Origin: Baffinella frigidus
Taxonomy: Eukaryota > Cryptophyceae > Cryptomonadales > Baffinellaceae
NCBI GenBank assembly: GCA_026770585.1
Contig: MU646327.1
Coordinates: 957,524-1,003,314, forward strand
Reading direction: 5' to 3'
DNA length: 45,791 nt
The notes beneath the pieces were generated by a model that ran no database searches, was not told where the DNA came from, and worked only from the letters and a program-made list of their open reading frames with translations. This document shows positions 18,691-29,367 of this stretch, piece by piece (within the stretch, counting starts at the first letter, position 1; every line of letters begins with the position of its first letter). The translations under genes were made by a program, and so were the position numbers.

Positions 18691-18830
18691 AAACGCCCCT
18701 ATTTGTGTGAAAATTACTACACACTTCCCCCCCCCCCTTCACTTGTAAAATAAACACTGTTTTAAAATAGTCACACTTCTAGCCTCGAGTGGCATACACC
18801 GATCAGTGTCAGGACCCCACCGCAATTTCC

Positions 18831-18940
18831 TACAGGGGGTACTCGAGAAGGACACGCAACCCCCTAGCGTCCTACGGCAGGGCTAGCCCTGGGACCTCAC
18901 TAGGGGTGGTGCGTGTCCGTGTTCGCGAGGAACCCCTGTA
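18831..18940. mobile_element. MITE family B, copy 2
   Basis: Starts TACAGGGGGTACTCGAGAAG and ends GTTCGCGAGGAACCCCTGTA, about 110 bp. Confidence 0.85.
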
Positions 18941-18983
18941 TCTGTAGAGAGACGGGCCTGGCTCACGGCTTTCCTGATACTAT

Positions 18984-18991
18984 GCTAAACC

Positions 18992-19074
<83 letters not shown>

Positions 19075-19585
19075 CCTAAACCCTCAACCCTCAATCCCAA
19101 ACCCTAAACCCTAAAATCTAAATCCCAAACCCTAAACCCTAAACCCTAAACCCCACACCCAGAATTCTAAACCCTCAACCCTAAACCCTGCACCCTGAAC
19201 CCTGAACCCTGAACCCTGAACCCTCAACCCTCAACCGCAAACCCTCAACCCTCAACCCTCAACCCTCAATCCTGACCCTTAAACCCTAACCACATTCCCT
19301 AACCCCCCCACCCTAAACCATGAACCCCCACCCCCACACCCTAACCCCTAACCCCTAATCCCTACCCCCCAACCCCTAAACCCTCAACCCCAAACCCCAC
19401 ACCCCAACCCCCACACCCCAAACCCCAAACCCCAAACCCCAAACCCCAAACCCGCAACGCTACACCCTGGCGACTCCCAGGACGGCCGCAGAGCGTCCCT
19501 ATACCCTAAACCTCAAACCCTAACCTCCACCTCCTCAACCCTCGACCCTCCATCCTCCACCCTCAACCCTCAACGATGCACCCTG
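18984..19585 (+). repeat. Long heptamer block homogenised for CCCTCAA, then CCCCAAA
   Basis: Opens with about 12 consecutive CCCTCAA units, then mixed CCCTAAA, CCCTGAA and CCCCAAA. Interrupted at 19460-19505 by a copy of the following exon edge (caccctggcgactcccagga). Confidence 0.9.
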
Positions 19586-19596
19586 GCGACACGCAG

Positions 19597-19757
19597 GGCG
19601 GCCGCGGAGCGCGATGGCGGAGTACCGGGCGTCTGTCGGAGACTACCGCAAGCAGATCCTCGACATGTACCGCAGCCCTCAGCCCCGCACCACTAGAACG
19701 CTAGAGGGACCTATTTCACATCCACGACTTGGCAGTCCTGAGCCCCGCACCACTTGA
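19597..19757 (+). CDS. Exon-like fragment, unrecognised
   Basis: Acceptor ggcgacacgcag at 19596, then an open frame containing ATG 19614 (MAEYRASVGDYRKQILDMYR) to TGA 19755-19757. The first half looks like a helical coding segment; the rest (SPQPRTT...) runs into local repeats and may be past a donor. The exon edge is echoed at 19466-19506. Heptamer orientation upstream agrees with a + gene. Confidence 0.35.
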
Positions 19758-19880
19758 CAGCCCAGAGCTCCATACCGCTTCACTCACCCGGACTTGTGTT
19801 CTCGACATGTCAGCCCAGAGCCCCACAAAGTTTCACACACCCTGACGTATGTTCTCGATGTGTCAGTCCAGAGCCCCAAA
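19670..19880 (+). repeat. Imperfect tandem repeats with 'cagagccccaca' phrase
   Basis: Phrases such as ctcagccccgcaccact, ctgagccccgcaccact, gttctcgacatgtcagccca and gttctcgatgtgtcagtcca recur at about 60-75-nt spacing. Confidence 0.7.
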
Positions 19881-20069
19881 ATGCTGGGCTCAATCGAACT
19901 TGTGGTGTACCCGGGCGACGCCAACAGCGGGGAAGGTGTACCGGGCGTAGCTGGATTTAGTCACGAGTGGTGGGACTGTGCATGTGCCGCTCGGTGCCAC
20001 AGCCTCTCCGTCTCTGCACTCTTCGGAAAGGGCTGTTTGCTCTTTCCATCGTACTGTGGGGCAGTCCAG

Positions 20070-20160
20070 TACAGGGGTACCTCGCTCATCAGGAGGCGCA
20101 CCCCCCTAGGACCCTCTAGTAGGCCAATACCTGAAGTCCTACGGCGGTCCTGCAAATCGG
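20070..20160. mobile_element. MITE family A, left end only
   Basis: TACAGGGGTACCTCGCTCAT then caggaggcgcacccccctag; the right end is not found. Confidence 0.65.
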
Positions 20161-20349
20161 GAGTTGGCAAACCGATCAAAGTACTTGACTTGGGAGGGCT
20201 AGTGAAGGAGACGGTTGGGGTGGTGAGAAAGGAGCGCGTTTGTGTGTGGGACACGCGGCGCGGTGTGGGGGTTGACTTTGCAGATTGATTTTGACTTTAC
20301 GGATTGATTTGAGGCGGGTCCGTTGTTCGTGTTGACGCAGTGGTGCGGG

Positions 20350-20470
20350 TACAGGGGTACCTCGCTCATGAGAAACTGCCGCCCCCTAGGGCCCTGCAGT
20401 AGGCCTATGCCTAGGGGCCTATGGTGGTCCTAGGGAGGGTGCGGTTTCTTATGAGCGAGGTACCCCTGTG
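20350..20470. mobile_element. MITE family A, complete copy
   Basis: Starts TACAGGGGTACCTCGCTCAT and ends ATGAGCGAGGTACCCCTGTG. The right end followed by CAG makes an acceptor-like cccctgtgcag directly before an open frame. Confidence 0.9.
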
Positions 20471-20825
20471 CAGGCAACGCAAGTACGGGCAAGGCGCGGG
20501 CGCAGCGGGAGGAGAGGGTGGGGCACAGGGCGCATCAACGGAGGGTGAGACACGAGGTGGATCGACGGAGACTCTCGTCCTGGAAGGGGACGCGTTGCCA
20601 GGGGACGCGTTGGGAGAAACGACGGAGTCGCTAGCTGTGCATGATGTGGGCGAGCAGCGTGATGGAAGTTGAGTGAAATCCTGGCAGGTTGCTTCTGTGC
20701 GTACCCTCCTTGGTCTGAATGATCCTCCCACGTCTCTGGAGTCCATCGCAGACGCTGAGGCGCTTCACCTTGAGAGAGCGAGAGAGCGAGCGAGCGAGCG
20801 AGCGAGCGAGATAACAACGAGATAG
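20471..20825 (+). CDS. Possible exons, unrecognised, low confidence
   Basis: An open Gly/Glu-rich frame follows the MITE to a stop near 20672 (GAAGGEGGAQGASTEGET...). A second candidate exon begins after cctggcag at 20687 and reads VASVRTLLGLNDPPTSLES, then IADAEALHLERARER before a (CGAG)n run and TAG at 20823-20825. The complementary strand of 20697-20769 is also open, so strand is not certain. Confidence 0.25.
20772..20815. repeat. (GAGC)n microsatellite
   Basis: gagagagcgagcgagcgagc run. Confidence 0.9.
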
Positions 20826-21031
20826 CGAGCGCGCGCGCGAGAGCACTTTGTTGATACAGACACGGCCGCATTGCATGCCTGCACATGCCAACACTGATGA
20901 TGAGTTCATTCCCTCGTGGGCGGCCTTCTTCTGAGTAGGCCAATCCCCGAAACAACCCACATGTCTAACGCCTACATAAATGACTTCTCTCCGCCCGAGG
21001 CGGGCCCGTCCCAGAGTGCGTCCTGACAGCA

Positions 21032-24000
21032 TCAGCCAACCATGACGCGCTTGCGGCCACGCATCCGCACGTCTGCCAGCTTCAGGAGCGTCCCCTGGAG
21101 AGTGCGGGAGAGGCGGGGGGTGAGGTTCTTGTTGTGGGACATGCGAAGAGGTATTCCGAGGACGGGCTCGCCTCAGGATGCGGCGCCCGGAGTAGAATGG
21201 GTGGATCTAATCCCGCCAGTTCCCCGAATCAACGAAATTTACTACACAATTGGCCAAATCAGTCGTGTCCAGCCCTGGACGTGACCAATTGTGTGGTAAT
21301 TTTCATGTATTCGGGGAACTCCCAACCATTTAAACCAAATACCTGGCGGGATGAGATCCCCGAACACGTGGCACGAGTGGGCGGGTGTGGCCACACGCAG
21401 CTTCGTCAGTCTGCACTCGACCGAGGGTGGGCTCGTCTGAACGCTACAAGTCCCGCGTGTCACACGGCGTCTCTGGTAAAGCCTTGCATCCTTAGGCGCC
21501 CTGAAAGCCTAGATACTCACAGCTCGTTGCATGAAAGGAGAGCGGAACATGGGGCACGATGTTGCTGGGGCCGGGTCTTTCTACTCAACCGAGTTGTTCC
21601 AGAGCGATCACTAATCCGGGCAGGCCTGGTACCATAACACCCTGTGAGGAGTCGAGAGTCACGGGGTTCTGCTAGAGTGGATTGATCATCTGTTGGCCAC
21701 GGAAAATAATGCAGCAATGGCAACAGGTGACGATGCTGGTCCTCTGCAGTCAACGTTTCCCATTGTATCATCTCGTGCGTGGCCACCAGATGCAAACCCC
21801 GCTCTACCACGCACCCCTGCCATGAATCGAAAGTCACAGGGGTCAGCGAGATCTACTCCCGCCGACTATTCAAGTTGCATACGATTTGGCCAAAATTACC
21901 ACACACTAGGTGCATAAACGTAATAATAAAACATTAGTGTAGTAACTTTCACTGCAAACTCGTTTTCAACTTGAATACTTGCATGGATGAGATCTGCAAC
22001 CTGGTGGCGCTTGGATTGGCGGTACCCGGGTCCTGCTGGATCTACTCGGGGAAGAGATATGATAGAAGGGACTACGAATAGGCTTTCAAGAGCCCATCCC
22101 ATGATAAAAGGGATTAGGAATAGGCTTTAAAGGGGAATACAAATAGGATTTAAAGACCTGGTGGCGCTTGGATTGGCGGTACCCGACCAGCACCATCGCC
22201 ATCAGCCCTTCCTGCGCCCCTCCAGACCACCTGCCGATTACTTCGCGTCCCGGACCGTACCAAACGCACGTGCGCCAAATCCTTGCTCTGGCTCCGTCTA
22301 TTTTGTCTCACCAATTTGGTGTCTCCGTCCATTTGGTCTCACAAATTGGTGAGGCCAGGCTCTTTTCCGCTCCAAGGTTGACGAAACTCGCGGCTGCGAC
22401 GCAGCAACTTGCCGCTAGGAACAGATCTCAAAGAAACCGCGAACACGCGCGGGGGTTCTCCGTATCACGAAGCATCCCACTACGCCATCTCCCTCATCCC
22501 GAGGCGGGCCCAAGGCGGGCCCAAGCTTAGGCGGGCCCAAGCTTCCCGAGGCGGGCCCACGCGTTTTTTTCCCTCCCGCCCGGAGAGGGCGCTGCAGGCA
22601 TCTATGTTCCAAGGGCATATATGATAGGTTATGAGCCTCTACGGGCATCTATGCTGTACGGTTATCAGCCTAGACCAACTTTCGAGAGTGGCGGCGACCT
22701 GGGTGTATTTAGAGCAGAACCTTCAGTTAAAAAGGGCACCTACAAAGATTTTATGGTGCGCGCAGGTTTTCTGAGGCAGAGGGATGACCTGGGTGGGTGT
22801 GCTCTCGAGCGCTCGCTCCTCCTACATAATGTCGGAGTTCCCCTCTTACCCAGAGGCCCTCTTCACCAGTCTCTGCACTGGAGAGCTAAATGCGACCCGA
22901 AAGCAAAAAAACTTTCTCTGCAGATCTTTTCTACGGAAAGGCGTGTCGTTGGGCTATGTTGGGAGCTTTTAAAACCTACAGGACCTAACAGGTGCTCTCA
23001 TGCGGAGAGGGGACGGGGGCGCGCGGCGACCTGGGTGTAGGTCGCCGGGGGAAACTGCAGTTGCCTCCTTTAACGAGGGACTTAAGTTGCTCGCTAACGT
23101 AAGCTTTCGGCGTCAAGAGGGAGGACCTTTCTCAGGCAAAGGTAGGACCTGGGTGTGGGTATTTAGGCTCTACAGGCACCTATGCTGTAAGGTTATGAGC
23201 CTAAAACAACTTCCAAGATCAGTGGCGACCTGGGTGTGTGTGCTCTCGAGCGCCCGCTCCATGACGTATAGGTCCACTGCCTTGTCCTCCACTAGCGTTG
23301 ATACCTGCCGCATTTGGGTTGGGGGTTAGGGGTTGGGGGTTAGGGGTTGGGGGTTAGGGGTTGGGGTTTAGGGGTTAAGGGTTAGGGTTTAGGGGTTAGG
23401 GGTTAGGGGTTAGAGGTTAGGAGTTTGGGGTTAGGGGTTAGGGGTTAGGGGTGAGGGGTTAGCGTTTGGGGTGGAGGGTTAGGGGTTAGAGTTTGGGGTG
23501 CAGGGTTTAGACTTGTGAGCGTGGCACGGTTAGTAGGCGTGCCACCACCAACCCCACCACGTTTGCTGACTGACTCAGCGAGTGAGTGAGTGATCGAGTG
23601 AGAGTGTGAGTGCGTGCGTGAGTGAGTGAGTGAGTGAGTGAGTGCGTGAGTGAACGAGTGAGATACACGCATTTCTCTCTCACGCTGTAGGGGTACGTCA
23701 AATCCCTGTTGGGTAGGCTCAACACTGCTCACCGCCTCTCACCGAACACGACAATCGGCGCCCCCCCCCTACACGGTGGCCATGGTTGTTTCGATCCGTC
23801 ATAAATACACGGTTCCATCTCACTGTCAGGGTTGGGAGGGGGGGGGACGTAAGAGAGGCCGAAGTCGATGATGCAGGGCGCGCGGTCGGCCGCCAGGAGC
23901 ATCACGTTCGATGACGTCAGGTCCCCGTGCACCTGCCACGCCAGGCCAGAAGTTGAAGTTTTGTTTTCCAACACGATCTTCGAGTAAAGTTGATTCTACC

Positions 24001-26485
24001 GGGGAAACACGCCAAAAGTGATGGTAATTGGAGCTCTTGCCATGCGGAACACGTCTGGATTTTAAAAAATCTGTACCAGGATAAGCCATCTATCCACTTT
24101 TAGCACGAACGAGTGTGTATGAAAATCCCACTTCTACCCTGGCGTGGCCACGCGAAATCGTGAACGGCCAAACCGCCGGGTCCTATCTCGGACTGGCCTG
24201 ACAGGGCACGTGACTGTGCATCCCTCCGACTACTCCTACGTGGGGCGTGTCCCCAGAGGCCATCTCACCCGGTCGGTGTGCACCTGCCCACCAGACCAGA
24301 GAAGGGATCGGACCAGCCTGTGGTCGTCGCTGGAGGTGCGTTCTGTGCACGAGATGCGGTCACTCGCCCGTCTCCACTCGAGGCTGGGATACGGACTATT
24401 TTCAAAACCTGTGTCTTCCTGAAAGTTTTAGTTTCGGCGGGGGGATCACGTTGATGCCGCAGTAAGCCTGAGCAACGCGGCCGACTCCAGCATACCACCA
24501 GGTCGGATCACTCCAACACATTTACGAAGAGTGCCCTTTCAGGCCTCGAGTCGCTGGGCCGGCTCAGCCTCGCAAGATTGCGTTTGGTGCGGAACCGTGT
24601 TCTGCATCGGGACTCCCACCACTCTTCGCTAGACACAGATGTTCCTGGTGGGCACCCTATCCGCTGTAGGTATATTCCCGGGACATGCGGCTGCACGGCT
24701 TGCTCGCTCTAGAGTCAACTCGGAACACTACGGGAACATTCTAAAGTTAATTACTGGATAATCTATTAATGAAACATGGCAAAAGTCAGCAATTTTTGGT
24801 CACGTTATCCCCGGATATCCGGGAGAGATGTGAATCGTAGCCTTCCGAGTGGGTGGGGGTAAAACCACATCGGCATCGTGCAACTTGCCGATTGAGCGCC
24901 CGACGTCCTTGAGTGCCTGCAAGACACGCTCCTCTCGGCTTCAGAGTAAGAGAGTTTTCCATGAGCATGCAATCCACACAGCGGGCTACGAAGCGATTCT
25001 CGGGGGCTCAGCAACCGCGAATCGGTTAGGGTATCCGTAGGAACAACCCTATGTTCCTACGGATTGCCTAACGTAGCACCTTGTGGTTTATGCATGGGTT
25101 ATTCACGAAATCCCTTCATAGGTCGCAGTGTGGGCTGCTATGGTACAGGTGGATTCCACCATCAGTATGTTACACGGATGCCCCCCTCAGTATGTCGAGG
25201 GAACATTCGCTGAATTCGAGAGAAGTTCTGCCAACAACCTGGTCTCGATGAAAAACTCGTGGATAATTAAATCGGAGCGATGCATCGAGGAGTACACGCA
25301 GATGAATTGAGTGGCGGGGTTTATCTCAGAAAAGCCTTTCTAAAAGTCATTTTCTCAAGTCAATTCCCCTACAGATTCGTCAACTTTTTCTTTTCTCTAC
25401 CCGCAAGTTGACATATTTGTGGGGGGGTTGACTTAAGAAAACGACTTCCAAAAAGGCTTTTCTGAGATAAGGGGAGGGAGGCTCAAGGGCCTTCCTAGGA
25501 CCTGTATCGAGAGTAATAAAGAAGAAGAAGAAGAACTAGGGAGGCGCACCGCTTTGAGGTCCGCCTCGGAAGGGAGAGAGCAGATCCAGGCCTTGAGGGT
25601 GTCTCCTTCCACGAGGGACATGTACATTCGCTTCGTCTGCCCAGATCGACGGATGGGGATGAGATGAGGAGTAGGCGCTCGATCCAGGAAGGTGGGTATG
25701 CACCCCACGATTCTATACACCACCGGACGACATGGATTCAACGGTGGGGTTGGTTGAGACATGCGAGTGGACCCAGCAGGCGGCCAACTCTCAAGGCAGT
25801 ATTATTCTCAAGTCAGCTCACAATTGGATTCACGGCACACCTCGTAGTCGATGTGGTAAACGCAGGGCACGACGACCCCGGACTTGCGCGATCGCAGCAG
25901 ACACCGCGCCTCCTGGCGCCCCCCGGGCCAAGGCTTCAGATTGACAGTCTCATTTCGCCAGGAGGTATCACCTTTCACAGCTCAGAGGGCGTGATGGAAC
26001 TTTGCGGGTGGCAACAGATCGGGATCGGCTCCATGTGGAGGTGTGAGCTTCACCCCAGTGCAAGTGACATGGGCATATCACATGGCAAGCACGAACATGG
26101 CTGGCATCCTCCCTACACATGGTGAAAGACTGCCTCTTCTCTTCGCTCGGGGATTCAGGGGTCCACCTGGTTCAGGCGCTTCTTGGAAAGCGACGCCTCC
26201 AGGGACGGGTGGCGGTACCGCTTCAGAACCCGCTCTTTCACCACCTGCCACGGGACACATTCGTCACGGACTAGTCTGCGGCAGTCTCTCGCCGGATCCC
26301 TGTCAGCTCCGGAACCAACGCATTGGCGAAGCTCAGCGGGGATTTATAGCACAGAGAACGCCCCCCGGGTTCCAGGGACTCACACACGCGCGACCGCAGA
26401 AGGTGGCGCGATAGACGCGGGCCTCCGCACCGTGCCCGATCACCTCCCCCTCTGCTGGGGGAGGTTTCGTCGCGGCGTCCGCCAT
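21032..26485 (-). CDS. BUD32: Bud32/TP53RK (PRPK) protein kinase of the KEOPS/EKC complex, nine exons
   Basis: Exons in transcript order: 26485-26384, 26244-26167, 25912-25841, 25636-25550, 24916-24866, 23932-23849, 23304-23230, 22211-22158, 21094-21032 (TGA included). Every junction is phase 0 and the product is 221 aa, a usual Bud32 length. Motifs: GHGAEA glycine-loop substitute (17-22); Lys37 in VVKERVLKRYRHP; alpha-C Glu61 in EARCLLR; HGDLTSSN with catalytic Asp134 and Asn139; DFGLS with Asp153; EDKAVDLYVMERA replacing the usual activation segment; C-terminal RGRKRVMVG. Bud32 is the atypical kinase/ATPase that supports Kae1 in making the t6A modification at position 37 of ANN-decoding tRNAs. 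All catalytic residues are present. Introns hold heptamers (G-rich on +), two foldbacks, a family D MITE and several copies of exon edges. The last exon's 5' limit (acceptor ctctccag) is the least certain boundary. Confidence 0.94.
21203..21359. mobile_element. Foldback element in last Bud32 intron
   Basis: Outer ends GGATCTaaTCCCGCCAG and CTGGCGGGAtgAGATCC. Inner inverted motif AAATTTACTACACAATTGG / CCAATTGTGTGGTAATTTTC. Shares the ACTACACAA core with family E. Confidence 0.85.
21849..21995. mobile_element. Second foldback in last Bud32 intron
   Basis: agatct...attcaagttgcata at left and tcaacttgaatacttgcat...gagatct at right. Inner aaaattaccacacacta / ttagtgtagtaactttcac. Confidence 0.75.
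22002..22190 (-). repeat. Two copies of the Bud32 exon-8 3' edge
   Basis: The phrase ctggtggcgcttggattggc plus ggtaccc occurs at 22004-22030 and 22158-22187. The second is the true exon end (YRQSKRHQ|); the first lies downstream in the intron with its own donor. Confidence 0.85.
22500..22562. repeat. AGGCGGGCCCAAGCTT tandem
   Basis: Four imperfect copies of aggcgggcccaagctt within the Bud32 intron between exons 7 and 8. Confidence 0.85.
22630..23229 (-). repeat. Repeated copies of the Bud32 exon-7 edge and flank
   Basis: gcgacctgggtg occurs at about 22694, 23026 and 23225, with gacctgggtg also at 22788 and 23146. The longer ctgggtgggtgtgctctcga (22790 region) duplicates the exon-7 end at 23230-23255. 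The flanking ctacaggcacctatgctgta is also duplicated near 22640 and 23172. Confidence 0.8.
23316..23512 (-). repeat. Heptamer-type block, G-rich on +
   Basis: ggggttaggggttgggggtt-type units fill the region directly upstream (sense) of Bud32 exon 7, i.e. CCCCTAACCCC on the coding strand. Confidence 0.88.
23577..23665. repeat. (GAGT)n microsatellite
   Basis: gagtgagtgagtgagtgagt run inside the Bud32 intron; pyrimidine-rich on the coding strand. Confidence 0.9.
24974..25133. mobile_element. MITE family D, copy 1
   Basis: Left end CCACACAGCGGGCTACGAAG, right end ...CTTCATAGGTCGCAGTGTGG. The middle has palindromic ccgtaggaac...gttcctacgg. Located in the Bud32 intron between exons 4 and 5. Confidence 0.85.
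25128..25310 (+). CDS. Small ORF antisense inside Bud32 intron, unrecognised
   Basis: From a GTG at 25128 (first ATG 25140) to TGA at 25308-25310. It encodes STISMLHGCPPQYVEGTFAE, then FERSSANNLVSMKNSWIIKS. Composition is protein-like and unlike the GC-rich neighbours, but no family or promoter is evident. It begins at the right end of a MITE, so it may be transposon-derived or fortuitous. Confidence 0.25.
   Translation: MWAAMVQVDSTISMLHGCPPQYVEGTFAEFERSSANNLVSMKNSWIIKSERCIEEYTQMN
25321..25470. mobile_element. 150-bp foldback element
   Basis: TTATCTCAGAAAAGCCTTTC at left, GAAAACGACTTCCAAAAAGG...CTTTTCTGAGATAA at right; near-perfect 25-bp arms. Confidence 0.9.
25487..25535. repeat. Dispersed repeat also present inverted at 41025-41070
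   Basis: aggacctgtatcgagagtaa then taaagaagaagaagaa matches the reverse complement of the stretch near 41030-41068 inside WDR26. Confidence 0.75.
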
Positions 26486-26489
26486 GACG

Positions 26490-27700
26490 ACCTGCGAAAG
26501 TGGACGAGTTGACTTTCAGATCTCAAACGGGGGGGAGGAAGGTCGGAGGAAGAAGAAATCCGGGACAGAGGCAAGGGGCTGGGTTCGGCCCTCAAGCCCA
26601 CCACCAGGTGTGACCCGATGCCCTCTGTGTGCGGCTGCACCCCCACCAGTTCCCTTGCCCGGAGTCTGTGCTGGGATTCAGCAGCTAGCCCGCCAACCCG
26701 GTTAAAATGAGGGGGCGTTCCCTTCGTTGGAGGGCGATGAGGGTGTTGCCCACCACCTGAGAATCATCACCAGGGCTGTCGGGTTCTATTTCCTGAGTTC
26801 TTGTGGTGTTGGGATTCCTTTATCTCTGACAGGATCAATGCGATCGCAGGTGCCCGGATCTTGGCTGTTTGGGAGGAGGGAGGGGGGGGGCTGGGGAATC
26901 CCACTGTTTCGGGGTGCTGCGGGCAGTTCTCACCTGGTGAGCATACCCGCCAACGCTGTTCACGCATAGTGTCTGCAGCCCAGAAATAGGGTTTGCAATC
27001 TAAGTGAAGGGTGCGTTGTCCAGGATTAGGGTTTGATGCACAGGAATGGGTCTTGCTTTCTAGGAGTAGGGTTTGATGCGGGGCATGGGTTGTGATACCT
27101 AGGAAAAGGTTCCGAGGTCCAGGGGACGTTTTTGCTTCCTAAGAGTAGGGGTTGAAGTACAGGTATAGGGTCGGATGCCTAGGGCAACATTTTCGGGTTA
27201 AGGCTTGGGAGGGGGGGCGAAGGGGTGCGCGTCTGCTGCCTGCCTACCACCATCAACCCGTTGCAACTTTTAACCGGATCGGGTACTGTCGTAATTTTCA
27301 GCTGAACCGAATAAATCTCTTCGGTATCTCCCGTCAGCAATTCGAGGTCCCTAGGGTTTCCTACCGTAGGGTCACAGAAAAGATTTTGTTTTAAATCAAA
27401 TACCCGAATCCTTGCAAAGGATCCTGTATAAGCTGCTACGGGTTGCTTGTGGTAAGCGATGGCGCCCCTGTCGAGAGGGAGGCAGCTAACGAACAGGGCT
27501 ACCGAGAGAATCGAATCGAACCCATCGATCCATCATTCTCTTCTCACTGGAGCAACCCTGGTCCCTCTACCCTTTAATCTTCAAGTCGGGTGCTGCAACA
27601 GACGCCCCCAGCAGCTCCCTTGCCTAGAGTATGTGCATTCCTTTCTCAACTCAGGCCCTGGGCCCTTGGGAATCTTGAAGTAGGACGCAATAGCAATATG
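26490..27700. other. Intergenic region between Bud32 and ankyrin gene
   Basis: Head-to-head spacer. It contains a poly-G run near 26878-26890 and a tandem array at 26985-27185. Open frames on both strands lack motifs. Confidence 0.55.
26985..27185 (+). repeat. Imperfect ~45-50-nt tandem repeats
   Basis: Phrases aggattagggtttgatgc, aggagtagggtttgatgc and agagtaggggttgaagta recur at about 45-60 nt. The tagggttt core hints at a heptamer origin. Confidence 0.65.
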
Positions 27701-27939
27701 CTGATTCATTCCCGACTGTGCTTGCCAGGCCGCGCCGGCGGCGAGTGAAGGGCGTCAGAGAGCAGCCGCCTGGCCGCTGCGCTCGGGGGGAGGAGGCTCG
27801 GGGGGAGGAGGAGGAGGATCGGGGGAGAGGCGAGGTGAAGGGGTGTCGGGGGTGGTGCCGCGAGGTGCGAGACCGGGCGCTGCATTGGAGCAGCGCCAGC
27901 ACGAACGACCGCTTCGGGAACCTTCAGGACGCCCTCACC

Positions 27940-28650
27940 ATGGAGGCGCTCTCCACCTCCTCGATGGATGGCAAGCTTCGGCATGCTGCGATGATGGGAC
28001 AGCTAGCGGAGGTGCGGCGACTCATCGCGTCTGGGGTGGACGTGTGCCCAGTAAACCCTGGTGGATGTCGCACGGCGCTGCATTATGCTGCGGAAGGTCG
28101 GGAGGATATTGTGAGGATCTTGCTCGATGCAGGCGCGGCCGCGTCTTCCAGAGACCTTGGTGGATGGACGCCTCTCCACTGTGCTTCAGTGAAAGACGGT
28201 CGTGGGGTCGTCAAGATGCTGCTGGATGCGGGTGCGGACGTGTCGGCTGTGTGCGTCAACGGATGGACGGCGCTTCATCTGGCTGCCAAACATGGCCGCG
28301 ATGTGGCGGTTGAGGCGCTCTTGGATGCGGGGGCGGGCATGGAGGAAGCGACATTCGGCCTGGAGGAATTCACGCCTCTGCACGTGGCTGCAGCCGGGGG
28401 ACGTCGTCGCGTGGTTCGCATCCTCCTGGCTGCGGGGGCCGACGTGTCGGCGCGAGACGCTCATGGACACACGCCCAGCGACCTTGCGTATGGACCGGTG
28501 AAGGCGATGCTCACGGCTGCAGAACAGCAGCGAAGCCTCGCGTTTGCGATGGGGTGGCAGGAGCTGGGGGCGGCGTCGCTGGTGCAGGGGCTTGAGCCGG
28601 AGCTGCTGCGGATGGTGATGGCGTGTTTGGCACCGAGAAGGGGGGGGTAG
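27940..28650 (+). CDS. Ankyrin-repeat protein, 236 aa
   Basis: Single open exon from ATG 27940 to TAG 28648-28650. Ankyrin repeats with TALHYAAEGR, TPLHCASVK, TALHLAAKHGR and TPLHVAAAGGR cores and LLDAGADV hairpins occupy roughly residues 10-190: five recognisable units plus a partial. A short helical tail (LGAASLVQGLEPELLRMVMA) follows. Ankyrin stacks are protein-interaction scaffolds; the partner is unknown. The frame is open back to 27718, so an upstream exon with acceptor gcttgccag (27728) is possible; ATG 27940 in caccatgg context is the best start. The first residues (with the codons before ATG: QDALTMEALSTS) closely resemble an exon of the neighbouring TORTIFOLIA1-like gene (see findings). 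Confidence 0.9.
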   Translation: MEALSTSSMDGKLRHAAMMGQLAEVRRLIASGVDVCPVNPGGCRTALHYAAEGREDIVRILLDAGAAASSRDLGGWTPLHCASVKDGRGVVKMLLDAGADVSAVCVNGWTALHLAAKHGRDVAVEALLDAGAGMEEATFGLEEFTPLHVAAAGGRRRVVRILLAAGADVSARDAHGHTPSDLAYGPVKAMLTAAEQQRSLAFAMGWQELGAASLVQGLEPELLRMVMACLAPRRGG

Positions 28651-28708
28651 GATCCTAGCGCTGGCCTCGGTCGCGCGGGGTAGCACCTCCAACTGCCGGG
28701 CCGTGTAG

Positions 28709-28836
28709 TGTAGGGGTACCTCGCTCATAAGATCCCCCCCCCCCTCTCTACATGTAGGGCCACCTAGGGCCCCGGGCATGGGCCTACCGTAGGGTCCTAG
28801 GGGGGGGCGGTTTCTTGTGAGCGAGGTACCCGTGTA
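28709..28836. mobile_element. MITE family A in the ankyrin 3' flank
   Basis: Ends TGTAGGGGTACCTCGCTCAT and TGTGAGCGAGGTACCCGTGTA, starting about 60 bp past the ankyrin stop. Confidence 0.85.
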
Positions 28837-28839
28837 AAG

Positions 28840-29367
28840 TTCTGTGAACGGGAACCCCGTCCGTCCGTCCGGCAAAATACCTCCACCGTTTCGTGTCACG
28901 CATTACTATGTTGCGAGCAATACAGAACGTGTAGAGTGCTGACGACCTCTCTAGTCGCCCCCACTCACACATAGCCGCTGTGGAGGTGCATACACAGCGG
29001 CCGTGTTGGTGTCAATCAAGGTCTCTCTCCCAGACGGAGCATGAACTGCTGGAAGAGCACGGACATCCTGAGGCCTCGGGATGCAGGAGGAGCACCTCTA
29101 CATGTAATGCCGAAAGGACGTTGCCTCGAGAGTGAGACAGGGGAGGGGGTACGCATGCGGCAAGGGGTAAGCCCGAAACGCGGTGGCGGCATCCGCAAGA
29201 AACACGCGTGACACTTGCACCGACACATGATCCCCAAAATCTCTCAAGCTTCATTCACCATCTCCCTCCACCCCCTCCACCATGTTAGTGCGCGTTAGTC
29301 GGTAGGCCGCTCCACGCAGCCTCCCCGCTTCTCATCATTTCCCCGCGTCTCATCGTTTCGCATCTTT
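28840..29367. other. Convergent intergenic spacer
   Basis: Between the ankyrin stop and the TORTIFOLIA1-like stop. A candidate + exon (after ctctctcccag near 29035: TEHELLEEHGHPEA) is visible but cannot be linked to anything. Confidence 0.4.

Noticed and set aside
20697-20769. Minus-strand exon reading VKRLSVCDGLQRRGRIIQ
   Set aside because: Has plausible splice edges, but Bud32 already ends at 21032 and the + strand reading of the same stretch is equally open; no family recognised.
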